From Lacrimispora sp. BS-2 (GTDB lineage: Bacteria; Bacillota; Clostridia; Lachnospirales; Lachnospiraceae): 64,000 nt of DNA. The notes beneath the pieces were generated by a model. It saw only the letters and a program-made list of their open reading frames with translations. It was not told the DNA's origin and did not search any database. Each line of letters opens with the position of its first letter. The first letter of the stretch is position 1. Position numbers and translations under genes: made by a program. The DNA lies in assembly GCF_040207125.1 (NCBI RefSeq), contig NZ_CP157940.1, positions 1,612,001-1,676,000 on the forward strand. Reading direction: 5' to 3'. This document shows positions 37,129 to 45,260 of this stretch, one piece after another.

Positions 37129-37141
37129 ATCCTCATTTCCT

Positions 37142-39061
37142 TTACTGATTATTTTTGATTGCGATTACCGGCTTTTGGGGAGAAGCCCCGGCTCCGTTAA
37201 TTCCCGTCACTTCGCGGAAAGCAGCGGTATTACTGATGATAATTGGAACAACCGTATCATATCCATCCTTCTTTAAGGCATCTAAGTCAAAGGACAGAAG
37301 TCTGGTTCCCTTTTTGACATGAGTGCCTTCTTCCACATATTTTTTAAAATGCTTTCCATCCAGCTGGACCGTATTGATGCCTACGTGAATAATCATTTCA
37401 GCTCCGCTGTCCAGCATAAGACCAAGAGCATGAAGGGTCGGGTAAACCAGGGTCACAGTACAGTCTTCGGGAGCAACGACTTCACCCTTTTCCGGGATAA
37501 TGGCAATTCCGTTCCCCAATGCCATGGAGGAAAAAACCTCATCATTTACCGATGTCATGGGAACTGCCCTGCCTTCCACCGGCGAACTGATCAATATGTC
37601 TGCTTTGGAAGTGATATCCAAAACATCCTGAAATTCGGCTGATGCTTCCTCTGTTTTCCGGTCAGAAGCCCCGGCTGATCCAGAACCTTGTCCGCCTTTT
37701 CCAGTAATATCATCAAAACCAAAAAGCAAGGTAAGCCCCATTGCGCCAAAGAAGGATACGGCAACACCGATCAGATAATAAATAAAGGTCTTCATACCAA
37801 AAGCCGCATAGGTTGCAAAGGTAAGCACCCCATTATTGGCAAAGGAATCGCCGTACACGCCGCCTACGCCCATGATGGCACCGCCGATTGCGCCACAGAT
37901 AATGGCATAGATCATAGGCCTTTTTAACCGCAGGTTACATCCGTAAATGGCCGGCTCTGTAATACCGCATACAGAAGCGGATATGGCCGCAGAAGCTGCC
38001 ACTGTTTTTAAATCCTTGCTTTTCGTTTTTAACATAACCCCAAGGGCTGCACCGCCCTGGGAGAAATTTGCCGCACCGGCAAAAGCCAGCAGGTTCTGGT
38101 GGCCGAACTGGGCCACGTCATTGATACCAATGGGAAGCAAGGCCCTGTGTGCCCCAAAAATAACAAATACACACCACATACCGCCCACAAAAGCGCCGCA
38201 CAGGGCAGGGCTTAAATTCATCATTCCAGTGTAGATAAAGTTAATGCCATTACCGATGTAGATGCCGATAGGGCCAAACACCATAAAGGTTGCAGGGATC
38301 ATAACCAGTAAGGATATGCCTGGAACAAGTATGATTTTCAGCACTTCCGGAATTATCTTTTCTAAAAACTTCTGTATATATGCAAGAATAAACACCCCGA
38401 TCACAATGGGAATTACTGATGATGCATAGCTTGCCTTAGTAATGGCAATACCGAACATGCTTACAGCTTCTTTCCCGGTCATCAGGGAAACAACTGCCGG
38501 GTAGCACATGGTACCGCCCAGAGCCATGGCAATAAATTCATTTGCCTTAAATACCTTTGCACTGGTATAGGCAAGAATAATGGGCATGAAATAAAACAAT
38601 GCGTCTGTGGCAGCCATAATAAGAATATAAGTCTGGTTGACCGTAATATCCATCCCGTGATTGGAGGCCGTAATTCTTGCAATGGTCAGAAAACCTTTTA
38701 AAAGACCGGAGGCCGCAATCGCCGGAACCATAGGGGTGAACATGGAGGAAATGGCAATCAGAATCCGGTTCCAGACAGAACCCTTATCTTCACTGCCGGC
38801 ATCTGTGCTTTCTTCTAATGATACCATGGGAAGGATTGCTTCGTAAACCTTTGTGACCTTTGTTCCCAGTACGACCTGGAACTGCCCGCCGCTTTCCACT
38901 ACGGAAATAACACCTTCCAGATGTTCAATTACTTCTTTTTTTACCTTCTTTGAATCTCTTAACTCAAACCTTAATCTGGTAAAACAATGGGTGAGTCCCC
39001 TTATGTTATGGTCGCCGCCGACGTTTGCTATGATGTCTTTGGCTATTTGATTATAATTCAT
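37142..39061 (-). CDS. bglP: Beta-glucoside-specific PTS enzyme IIBCA
   Basis: Imports and phosphorylates beta-glucosides. Domain order IIB-IIC-IIA in about 639 residues: IIB with phospho-cysteine in RGLTHCFTRLRF (~25), IIC with some ten membrane helices (100-460) and substrate motif CGITEPAIYG, then a linker and IIA with the His in MIIHVGINTVQLDGKHF. ATG 39061 gives the family N-terminus MNYNQIAKDIIANVGGDHNI, with AAAGGGG upstream; the in-frame extension to 39115 is not used. First gene of the operon, controlled by RAT/terminator. Confidence 0.94.
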   Translation of the reverse strand: MNYNQIAKDIIANVGGDHNIRGLTHCFTRLRFELRDSKKVKKEVIEHLEGVISVVESGGQFQVVLGTKVTKVYEAILPMVSLEESTDAGSEDKGSVWNRILIAISSMFTPMVPAIAASGLLKGFLTIARITASNHGMDITVNQTYILIMAATDALFYFMPIILAYTSAKVFKANEFIAMALGGTMCYPAVVSLMTGKEAVSMFGIAITKASYASSVIPIVIGVFILAYIQKFLEKIIPEVLKIILVPGISLLVMIPATFMVFGPIGIYIGNGINFIYTGMMNLSPALCGAFVGGMWCVFVIFGAHRALLPIGINDVAQFGHQNLLAFAGAANFSQGGAALGVMLKTKSKDLKTVAASAAISASVCGITEPAIYGCNLRLKRPMIYAIICGAIGGAIMGVGGVYGDSFANNGVLTFATYAAFGMKTFIYYLIGVAVSFFGAMGLTLLFGFDDITGKGGQGSGSAGASDRKTEEASAEFQDVLDITSKADILISSPVEGRAVPMTSVNDEVFSSMALGNGIAIIPEKGEVVAPEDCTVTLVYPTLHALGLMLDSGAEMIIHVGINTVQLDGKHFKKYVEEGTHVKKGTRLLSFDLDALKKDGYDTVVPIIISNTAAFREVTGINGAGASPQKPVIAIKNNQ

Positions 39062-39115
39062 TTTCCAAACCCCTTTCAAGTGTTTTAATATCTCATCATC
39101 CGGCCGGAATGACAA

Positions 39116-39185
39116 AATAAAAAAGACCCGACCAAGCTATAGGAATCATAAGACCATAAATAATAATAAGTCTTATCACTCTTCG
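39116..39185 (-). terminator. Leader terminator of beta-glucoside operon (regulated)
   Basis: A hairpin ATAAGAC/GTCTTAT (39148-39177) and a GGTCGGGTC segment running into TTTTTTATTTT (minus strand) lie between the RAT and the PTS gene. I cannot fix the exact terminator stem by eye, but the position fits antitermination. Confidence 0.5.
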
Positions 39186-39193
39186 CTCAATCC

Positions 39194-39226
39194 GATCTTG
39201 CCTGCATTACCAGTAACACGTCTTCC
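39194..39226 (-). promoter_or_regulatory. RAT element for LicT-type antitermination
   Basis: On the minus strand the leader contains GTGTTACTGGTAATGCAGGC followed by AAGAT, matching the ribonucleic antiterminator pattern (GG-N4-TGTTACTG...GCAGGCAAAACC) recognised by BglG/LicT proteins. Confidence 0.8.
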
Positions 39227-39259
39227 TGTTTTGCTATTCAGTTGTACTCAACTAAGCAC

Positions 39260-39288
39260 AATATAACACCGTTTGCAGATTGATGCAA
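39260..39288 (-). promoter_or_regulatory. Promoter of beta-glucoside operon
   Basis: TTGCAT (39288-39283), 17-bp spacer, TATATT (39265-39260), about 35 bp upstream of the RAT. Confidence 0.78.
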
Positions 39289-39350
39289 CCGATTTAAGAA
39301 TTTTCTGCATTTTCACCAATTTTTCAACAGGAAAATCGTCTATTTTTCAC

Positions 39351-39388
39351 AAAAAAACCGGAGCAAATCATTTCTGGTTACTCCGGTC
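39351..39388 (-). terminator. Terminator at the end of the BMC operon
   Basis: Stem ACCGGAG/CTCCGGT (39357-39363 with 39381-39387) followed by TTTTTTT on the minus strand, six bp past the dhaL stop. It marks the downstream boundary of the 15-gene BMC transcript. Confidence 0.88.
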
Positions 39389-39394
39389 TTTATT

Positions 39395-40012
39395 TTATCT
39401 GCCCGCTGCTGCCTTCATAATAAGTGCTGCCACAGCAGCCCCGGGATCCTTTAAGGAACGGGATGCTTCCCCTCTTGTTGCAGCTCTTCCGTGAACCGCA
39501 ATCATCGTTGTGGTACGTTCAAAGCCATCCCATGCAGCCGTTGCAGCTTCCTCAAAAGCTTCTTTAAGGGGCTCTCCAGCTTCCACTTCCGCTTTAAGCA
39601 CCTGCACTCCGGGATGAAATCCATCCAAAAAAGTCTTATCTCCTGGTTTTGCTTTGCCAAGATCAGCAACACCTGCCTCATAGGCTTCAAACAGAGCAAC
39701 AACATCCGTATCGGACAATTCGGTCTTTCCTTTTAAGGTCTTTCCGGCACGCATCAGCCCTGCCGCCATCAATGTCCCCATGGTAGAAGGGACCTTATTT
39801 CCCATGGTCTTTCCTGCCTTGTACAAAAGCTTGCCCAGATCCGGCTCCGATCCATCCAATACCGCTTCGCAGGCCGCCTGGAATCCATCGGTCATGGTCA
39901 GTCCCAGATCACTGTCTCCCACAACACTGTCCAGTTCAATTAAATAGTTTCGGTTTTCCACCATGATCTTACTTATTCTGCCAAGCATGGCTATCAGTTC
40001 CTGCTGGTTCAT
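39395..40012 (-). CDS. dhaL: Dihydroxyacetone kinase-like subunit DhaL
   Basis: ADP/ATP-binding subunit of a Dak-type kinase, ~205 residues. The Mg-nucleotide aspartates are present in LDSVVGDSDLGLTM, where classical DhaL has GDGDHG; the His is Leu here. A later PSTMGTLMAAGLMRAG helix matches the family. ATG 40012 has GGAGG six bases upstream. Last gene of the BMC operon, 89 bp after dhaK. No DhaM (PTS donor) is present, so ATP-dependent action with DhaK is likelier. Substrate could be dihydroxyacetone or another ketose. Confidence 0.85.
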   Translation of the reverse strand: MNQQELIAMLGRISKIMVENRNYLIELDSVVGDSDLGLTMTDGFQAACEAVLDGSEPDLGKLLYKAGKTMGNKVPSTMGTLMAAGLMRAGKTLKGKTELSDTDVVALFEAYEAGVADLGKAKPGDKTFLDGFHPGVQVLKAEVEAGEPLKEAFEEAATAAWDGFERTTTMIAVHGRAATRGEASRSLKDPGAAVAALIMKAAAGR

Positions 40013-40101
40013 ATAAACCTCCATTCTGCCGCTGATGCCGGCGGCATACATAATCGTCACAAAGGGTATGTGTCCCTGCCACTTTCTTCTATATAATATC
40101 T

Positions 40102-41115
40102 TTAGACAATGCCCTGCTTAAAGAATGGGGTATCAGCCGGAGCATCCAGATAGCCCTTTAATTCCTCATCCATTTTCAAAAGGGAAATGGACAGGCCGGC
40201 CATCTCAATGGAAGTTACATACTCACCCACATAATAACGGTGGGCCTTGATTCCTTTCTCTTCCAGAATCTGATTGACCTTTCTCGCCACAATATACTGT
40301 TCGTCAAGAGGAGTGGCTCCAAGTCCGTTGACCAGAACCGCCACCTCATCTCCAGCGCAGTAAGGAATATCTTCAAGGATCTTTTCCATCATCTCTGATG
40401 TGATCTCATCTGCGGTTTCCATTTTCCCCCGGCGGATTCCGGACTCTCCATGGATTCCCATGCCGATTTCCATCTCATCCTCTCCGATCTCAAACCCCGG
40501 ATGACCGACTCTCGGCACTGTACAGGGGGTAAGTGCCACTCCCATGGTTCTTACACTAGCAGCCGCTTTCTCTGCAATCCGTTTTACCTCTTCCAAATCC
40601 TTCCCGGCCGCAGCCGCAGCTCCAGCGCACTTATATACAAAAAAGATACCGGCCACTCCTCTTCTGGTGTTCTTTTCTCCGGGATCCGCCTTGGGAGATG
40701 CCACATCTTCCCCTGCAACAACGCTTTCCACACGGATTCCCTCTTCCATATCCGCCATCTCTGCCGCCATGTCAAAATTAAAGATATCCCCGTTATAATT
40801 TCCGTAAATATAAAGGACGCCTGCTCCGGAATCAATGCTTTTTGTCACGTTGAGCATCTGCTCCGCACTGGGAGACTGGAAAACATCTCCAACCGCGCAG
40901 CCATCTAACATTCCTTTTCCTACATAACCCAAAAACAGCGGAAGATGCCCCGAACCTCCTCCGGTCGCGATCCCCACTTTTCCCGCCACCTTATTGGAGG
41001 TAACCAGACAGCGTAAGTCGCCTTCCGCGTAAGTAACATAGTCTGGATGAGCAAGATAGATTCCCTCCAGCATCTCATTTACATAGTTTTCCGGCACATT
41101 AATCAGTTTTTTCAT
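40102..41115 (-). CDS. dhaK: Dihydroxyacetone kinase-like subunit DhaK
   Basis: Substrate-binding Dak subunit, 337 residues. N-terminal MKKLINVPENYVNEMLEGIY is typical. The active-site loop is GGGSGHLPLFLGYVGKGML (usual GSGHEP has Leu for Glu), the aspartate is in GNYNGDIFNF, and the covalent substrate histidine in GMGIHGESG is retained. Would bind dihydroxyacetone or an erythrulose/ribulose-like ketose through a hemiaminal. It lies between the iron alcohol dehydrogenase and dhaL. Its place in a pathway that already yields DHAP is unclear. Confidence 0.87.
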   Translation of the reverse strand: MKKLINVPENYVNEMLEGIYLAHPDYVTYAEGDLRCLVTSNKVAGKVGIATGGGSGHLPLFLGYVGKGMLDGCAVGDVFQSPSAEQMLNVTKSIDSGAGVLYIYGNYNGDIFNFDMAAEMADMEEGIRVESVVAGEDVASPKADPGEKNTRRGVAGIFFVYKCAGAAAAAGKDLEEVKRIAEKAAASVRTMGVALTPCTVPRVGHPGFEIGEDEMEIGMGIHGESGIRRGKMETADEITSEMMEKILEDIPYCAGDEVAVLVNGLGATPLDEQYIVARKVNQILEEKGIKAHRYYVGEYVTSIEMAGLSISLLKMDEELKGYLDAPADTPFFKQGIV

Positions 41116-41148
41116 CTATTCCTTCTCCTTCCCACAATTTATTGCAGT

Positions 41149-42312
41149 TCAACCATATGCGTTCCGATATACTTCTATGACCTCTTGTACCGTCGGTTTA
41201 AAGGGATTGTCCTCCATACAGGAATCCCTCAGCGCAAGCTCTGCCAGAGCCTTAAAATCCATAGGATTTACTTTAAGCTCCCGAAGGTTCTGTGTAATCC
41301 CAACCTTCCTTGACAGCCGCCTGATACAGGCCACCGATTCCTTCACTGCCTGTTCCCCTGTCATGGCAGCCGCCCCGGGAAGCTTAAGTCCCTCCGCCAC
41401 CTTCTTATACCGTTCTGCTGCTTCCGGTCTGCCTCCGTTAAATTCCATGACAAAAGGCAGCAAAACCGCATTGCAGATGCCGTGAGGCAGGTTCATGAGC
41501 CCTCCAAGTGAATGAGCCATGGCATGAACCATGCCAAGTCCTGCATTGGAAAATGCCATGCCCGCGCTGTATTCCCCATAAGCCATCATTTCCCTGGCTT
41601 TTTCATTGCTTCTGTCGGCCACTGCTTCCGGAAGATAGGTATGAATCACGTCCATTGCCCAAAGAGCGTCCTTATCTGTATAGGGGGTGGCCCGTTTCGC
41701 CACAGCCGCCTCAATGGCATGGGTCATGGCATCCATTCCTGTGGAAGCCGTAAGGGCTTTTGGCATGCTCATCATGAAATCCACGTCATTGACGGCAATG
41801 GTGACCATGCAGTTAGGATCTACCATACACATTTTGGAATGTCTTACCGGGTCAGTCACGATATAGAACGAGGTGACCTCAGAACCGGTTCCTGCGGTAG
41901 TGTTTACCGCAACAATGGGCATTCCCGGATTAAGAGAGCGGTCTACCCCTTCATAATCCTCTACCTTACCCCCGTTTGCCATCACAATGCTGACTGCCTT
42001 TGCCGTGTCTATGGCAGAGCCTCCGCCCACAGCCACCAAAAGATCCACTTTTAAAGCCCTGGCAGCCTCCAGGCAGTCATTCACAACCATTGTGGTGGGA
42101 TTTGGCTCAACCAGGTAATAAATGGCATATTCCACCCCGGCTTTTAAAAGACAGGCCCCCACTTTGTCTCCGGTGCCATTTTTATACAGAAAGGGATCCG
42201 TAACAATGAGCCCCCGTTTAAATCCCCGTTTCTTAAGCTCATCCGGCAGCAGTCCGATGGATCCGCGGCCAAAAAAGCTGGTTCCTACTGCATTGATCCT
42301 CTCAAGTGCCAT
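41149..42312 (-). CDS. Iron-containing alcohol dehydrogenase (FucO-like)
   Basis: 387-residue group III alcohol dehydrogenase. NAD-binding GGGSAIDTAKAVS, the TTAGTGSEVTSF loop and iron ligands in DAMTHAIEA, GMVHAMAHSLGG and LPHGICNA are present. In the BMC operon its probable role is reduction of the aldehyde (lactaldehyde- or acetaldehyde-like) to alcohol, regenerating NAD for the aldehyde dehydrogenase. No obvious encapsulation peptide at the N-terminus. GGAGG precedes the ATG. 33 bp upstream of dhaK. Confidence 0.92.
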   Translation of the reverse strand: MALERINAVGTSFFGRGSIGLLPDELKKRGFKRGLIVTDPFLYKNGTGDKVGACLLKAGVEYAIYYLVEPNPTTMVVNDCLEAARALKVDLLVAVGGGSAIDTAKAVSIVMANGGKVEDYEGVDRSLNPGMPIVAVNTTAGTGSEVTSFYIVTDPVRHSKMCMVDPNCMVTIAVNDVDFMMSMPKALTASTGMDAMTHAIEAAVAKRATPYTDKDALWAMDVIHTYLPEAVADRSNEKAREMMAYGEYSAGMAFSNAGLGMVHAMAHSLGGLMNLPHGICNAVLLPFVMEFNGGRPEAAERYKKVAEGLKLPGAAAMTGEQAVKESVACIRRLSRKVGITQNLRELKVNPMDFKALAELALRDSCMEDNPFKPTVQEVIEVYRNAYG

Positions 42313-42323
42313 AAATGGCCTCC

Positions 42324-43046
42324 TTAGAATTCTATATTTCTGAAATCTCCCGGATCGATCCGTTTCAGCGCGCTCAGCTCTTCCTTTGTGGGAAGGGGCG
42401 TATAGGCGATATGGGAGTATTTTATGGGAAATCCGGTATTTTCCTGTACTTCTTCTAAGCTGGAAGTTGGGTGGATGGTTTCCAGGACCATTTCCCCGTT
42501 TTCCATTTTAAAGACGCATAGCGGGGTGATGATCCGTTCCACATTTCCCCTGGTAGTTACAAAATCCACCTGGTTCACAAAGGTGCGCTTGTCATGCTTT
42601 GTCCTCCAAAGAATCGCCCTTTTTGCCGTTGGAATGAGAACGGCACTGCCTGCTCCTCCCGGCATCCTCACCTTTGGTTTTTTATAATCTCCAATGACCG
42701 ACGCATTGACATTGCCGCGGAAATCAAACTGGATCCCGCTTAAAAATGCAAGATCCAGCTCTCCTCTCATGGCCAGGTCAAATACTTCCATTAAAGGAAA
42801 ATAAGCTGTGGCACGTTCCAAAAGCTCCGGGCCTGCACTGGTATACTTTTTAAGCCTTACCGGATCCGGATCTGTTCCGCCCGGAATATTCAGATGCACA
42901 GCCCCCGGCGCATGAAGCGCTTTTGCCAGCAGCAGCGCAATCATGGGCATATGGGAGGACACTCCATGAAACACCTTGCTGCCGTCAGGTATGAGGCGGG
43001 CCATGGCGCAGACCATAATATCACAGACTCTGTTTTTTTCTTCCAT
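42324..43046 (-). CDS. CoA-transferase-family subunit B, catalytic Glu replaced
   Basis: ~240 residues of the glutaconate CoA-transferase beta-type family. By eye it aligns with GctB through FLSGIQFDFRGNVNASVIGD, KKPKVRMPGGAGSAVL and HDKRTFVNQVDFVTT and through the C-terminal YSHIAYTPLPT. The segment that carries catalytic Glu54 in GctB (HIIVESGLMDCSP) reads VHLNIPGGTDPDP, with Ile at the Glu position. It may therefore be a hydrolase or lyase of the IpdAB type rather than a transferase. Start at ATG 43046 or the adjacent 43049. Pairs with subunit A, 14 bp upstream. Confidence 0.85.
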   Translation of the reverse strand: MEEKNRVCDIMVCAMARLIPDGSKVFHGVSSHMPMIALLLAKALHAPGAVHLNIPGGTDPDPVRLKKYTSAGPELLERATAYFPLMEVFDLAMRGELDLAFLSGIQFDFRGNVNASVIGDYKKPKVRMPGGAGSAVLIPTAKRAILWRTKHDKRTFVNQVDFVTTRGNVERIITPLCVFKMENGEMVLETIHPTSSLEEVQENTGFPIKYSHIAYTPLPTKEELSALKRIDPGDFRNIEF

Positions 43047-43060
43047 CATGCCATGCCCCC

Positions 43061-43873
43061 TTATCCTTTGTAGTCGGACTTTTCAAAAGCCTTTAAATAG
43101 GCATTCAGACCGTCCAAATCCTTCAGTTTTTTAAATCCCTTTAAATTCTTTCCGTCAATATCATAAGATCCCGGACAGGAACAGGGGGCCGCCCCTTTCG
43201 GCATTTTGACAACTGCTTCCACCAGAAAATGGGGAATATCCGCCTTTTTTGAGCTGCCAGTAAACGCAGATCCATGGACGATATTCTCCGCTGTCAGGAT
43301 GACCCTTTTTGCTGCCCTGGAAAACAGAACATCCTCAAATAAGGGTCCTGTGATCCTGGCGTTGCCCTCTTCATCTGCCTCCTGCACATGGATGACCGCA
43401 ACATCCGGCCTTATAGCCTTTACCACTGTCACCGGCTCTTTTGTAAAAGGATCCTCGACCCGTATAAAATAATCATTGGCATCGATCAGGTCGCTGATCA
43501 CAAGCCCCTTTACAGGCATGAATCCCACTCCGTAGCTGGCGGCCCGGAGCGCAGAGATCACTGTATAACAGGCATGTTCATTTCCTTTCACAGTTCCGCT
43601 TTCAACAGCCCTGCGGTAATGTCCGGCCAGGGAATATTCACTTTCATAGCTGATAAAGCCGGCATCTACGCTGGAAACACAGCCTCCGAAGCAAAGCATG
43701 TCCACGTCCATGGCTCCTGCAGTCTTTACCAGCTTTAAGTCCCTTTTTTTCTGGCGGACCAGTTCCCGCACCATTGCCATGGGCGCCCGATGGAGCACAT
43801 TACCCCCAAGGCCAAGGATATCCCCGTCATGGATCCGGGCTGCCGCCTCCTGCAAAGTCATTATTTTGCTCAT
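43061..43873 (-). CDS. CoA-transferase-family subunit A
   Basis: 270 residues, glutaconate CoA-transferase alpha-type. N-terminal MSKIMTLQEAAARIHDGDIL and GLGGNVLHRAPMAM match the family. SYESEYSLAGHYRRAVESG corresponds to the substrate-contact region, and PDVAVIHVQEADEEGNARI and VILTAENIV follow. Encoded directly before subunit B; the two presumably form a heteromer. In this operon it might process acyl-CoA products of the compartment, but no substrate can be deduced. Confidence 0.87.
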   Translation of the reverse strand: MSKIMTLQEAAARIHDGDILGLGGNVLHRAPMAMVRELVRQKKRDLKLVKTAGAMDVDMLCFGGCVSSVDAGFISYESEYSLAGHYRRAVESGTVKGNEHACYTVISALRAASYGVGFMPVKGLVISDLIDANDYFIRVEDPFTKEPVTVVKAIRPDVAVIHVQEADEEGNARITGPLFEDVLFSRAAKRVILTAENIVHGSAFTGSSKKADIPHFLVEAVVKMPKGAAPCSCPGSYDIDGKNLKGFKKLKDLDGLNAYLKAFEKSDYKG

Positions 43874-43904
43874 GGTCTGACCTCACTTTCTATCCTGCTC
43901 TGCT

Positions 43905-45239
43905 TTATTTCGCTGCATTGCAGGCAATCTGAATGGCATCCCATACACCGGAAAAGGGAGGTGCATAAATAAGATCCGTCATTCCAAGCTCTGCCGTTGT
44001 CATCCCGCAGTGAATTGCCACAGCAAATACATCTGCCCGCAAAACAGCCCCCTTTTGTCCGCAGGTCTGTGCGCCAAGCAGCCTTTTTGTTCCTTTTTCA
44101 TAAATCAGCTTAATGGTAATTGGCGTTGGATCCGGATAGTACGCCGGATGGTCATTTGCCTGGATGACCAAAGTCTTATAATCCTTTGAAAGACGTATGG
44201 CATCCCCTTCTCCCATACCCGTGCGTCCAAGCTCCAGCCCGCACACCTTGATGGCCGCAGACCCAAGAGCGCCTGTAAACTGTTCATGGCTCCCTGTCAT
44301 ATTAGCACCTGCGATCCTTCCGCATTTGTTTGCAACTGTTCCGAGTGCCAAAAAGCTGTCTTCCTCTAAAACTTCATGATAGACAAGAATACAGTCTCCC
44401 GCCGCATACACATCCGGAACAGAGGTTCTCATTTCCCGGTCCACCATCAGAGCACCGTTTTTCCCCATGGCAATTCCTGTATTTTTCAAAAATTCCGTAC
44501 AGGGACGGACACCTACCGCAACGATCACTAAATCCGCCTCATAGGTTTCCTTATCTGTTTTTACATGATTCACATAAAGACCGTCTCCATAAAACCCTTC
44601 CACCTTTTCTCCGGTGTGAAGCAGGACCCCTGACTTTACCAGCTCTTCATGGGCCAGCGCTGCGATTTCCTCATCAAAGGGCATAAGAATTCTGGGAGCC
44701 GCCTCAAGCATGCGGACATTCTTTCCAAGGCTCAAAAATGCTTCCGCACATTCCACCCCGATATATCCGCCTCCAACGATGACGATGTTCCGGATTTCCG
44801 GCATTTTTGCGTATTCCTTTAAAAAGATCCCGTCTTCCATGGATTTCAGTACATGGACTCCCATAAGCTCCTTGCCCGGAAAAGGAGGAACCACAGCCGA
44901 TGCCCCCACAGCTATCATTAATTTATCGTAAGAATCTGTAAATTCCTGGCCGTTTTCAAGATTCTTTACAAGAACCTCTTTCTTTTCCACGTCAACGGAT
45001 CGTACCTCATGGCGGAGAAAGGTTTCTATGCCCATCTTGGTAAATGTCTCCCGTGTACGGGCGATCATTTTGCGGTAATCATTGTTATAGTCTCCCACAT
45101 AATAGGGAAGTCCGCAGGCTCCATAAGAGAGAAAACCTCCCTTTTCATAGACCGTTACTTTTGCGTCCGGATCGACCCTGCGGATCTTGGAGGCGGCGCT
45201 CATTCCTGCCGCTACTCCTCCAATTATAATAATCTTCAT
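43905..45239 (-). CDS. CoA-disulfide reductase / NADH oxidase-like flavoprotein
   Basis: 444 residues, FAD-dependent pyridine nucleotide-disulfide oxidoreductase of the single-cysteine group. FAD site IIIGGVAAGMSAASKIRR, redox-active Cys in LSYGACGLPYYVG (~43), NAD site IVIVGGGYIGVECAEAFLS, and C-terminal AAGDCILVYHEV and DLIYAPPFSGVWDAIQ are all present. The single Cys fits CoA-disulfide reductase or NADH oxidase. In the BMC operon it could keep CoA reduced or recycle NAD; neither is shown. Confidence 0.88.
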   Translation of the reverse strand: MKIIIIGGVAAGMSAASKIRRVDPDAKVTVYEKGGFLSYGACGLPYYVGDYNNDYRKMIARTRETFTKMGIETFLRHEVRSVDVEKKEVLVKNLENGQEFTDSYDKLMIAVGASAVVPPFPGKELMGVHVLKSMEDGIFLKEYAKMPEIRNIVIVGGGYIGVECAEAFLSLGKNVRMLEAAPRILMPFDEEIAALAHEELVKSGVLLHTGEKVEGFYGDGLYVNHVKTDKETYEADLVIVAVGVRPCTEFLKNTGIAMGKNGALMVDREMRTSVPDVYAAGDCILVYHEVLEEDSFLALGTVANKCGRIAGANMTGSHEQFTGALGSAAIKVCGLELGRTGMGEGDAIRLSKDYKTLVIQANDHPAYYPDPTPITIKLIYEKGTKRLLGAQTCGQKGAVLRADVFAVAIHCGMTTAELGMTDLIYAPPFSGVWDAIQIACNAAK

Positions 45240-45260
45240 GTTTTCTCCCTGATCATATCG

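Noticed and set aside
41512..42054. Plus-strand open frame of ~180 codons opposite the iron alcohol dehydrogenase
   Set aside because: Antisense shadow of a well-supported gene; Cys/His-rich composition is typical of reverse-frame artefacts.
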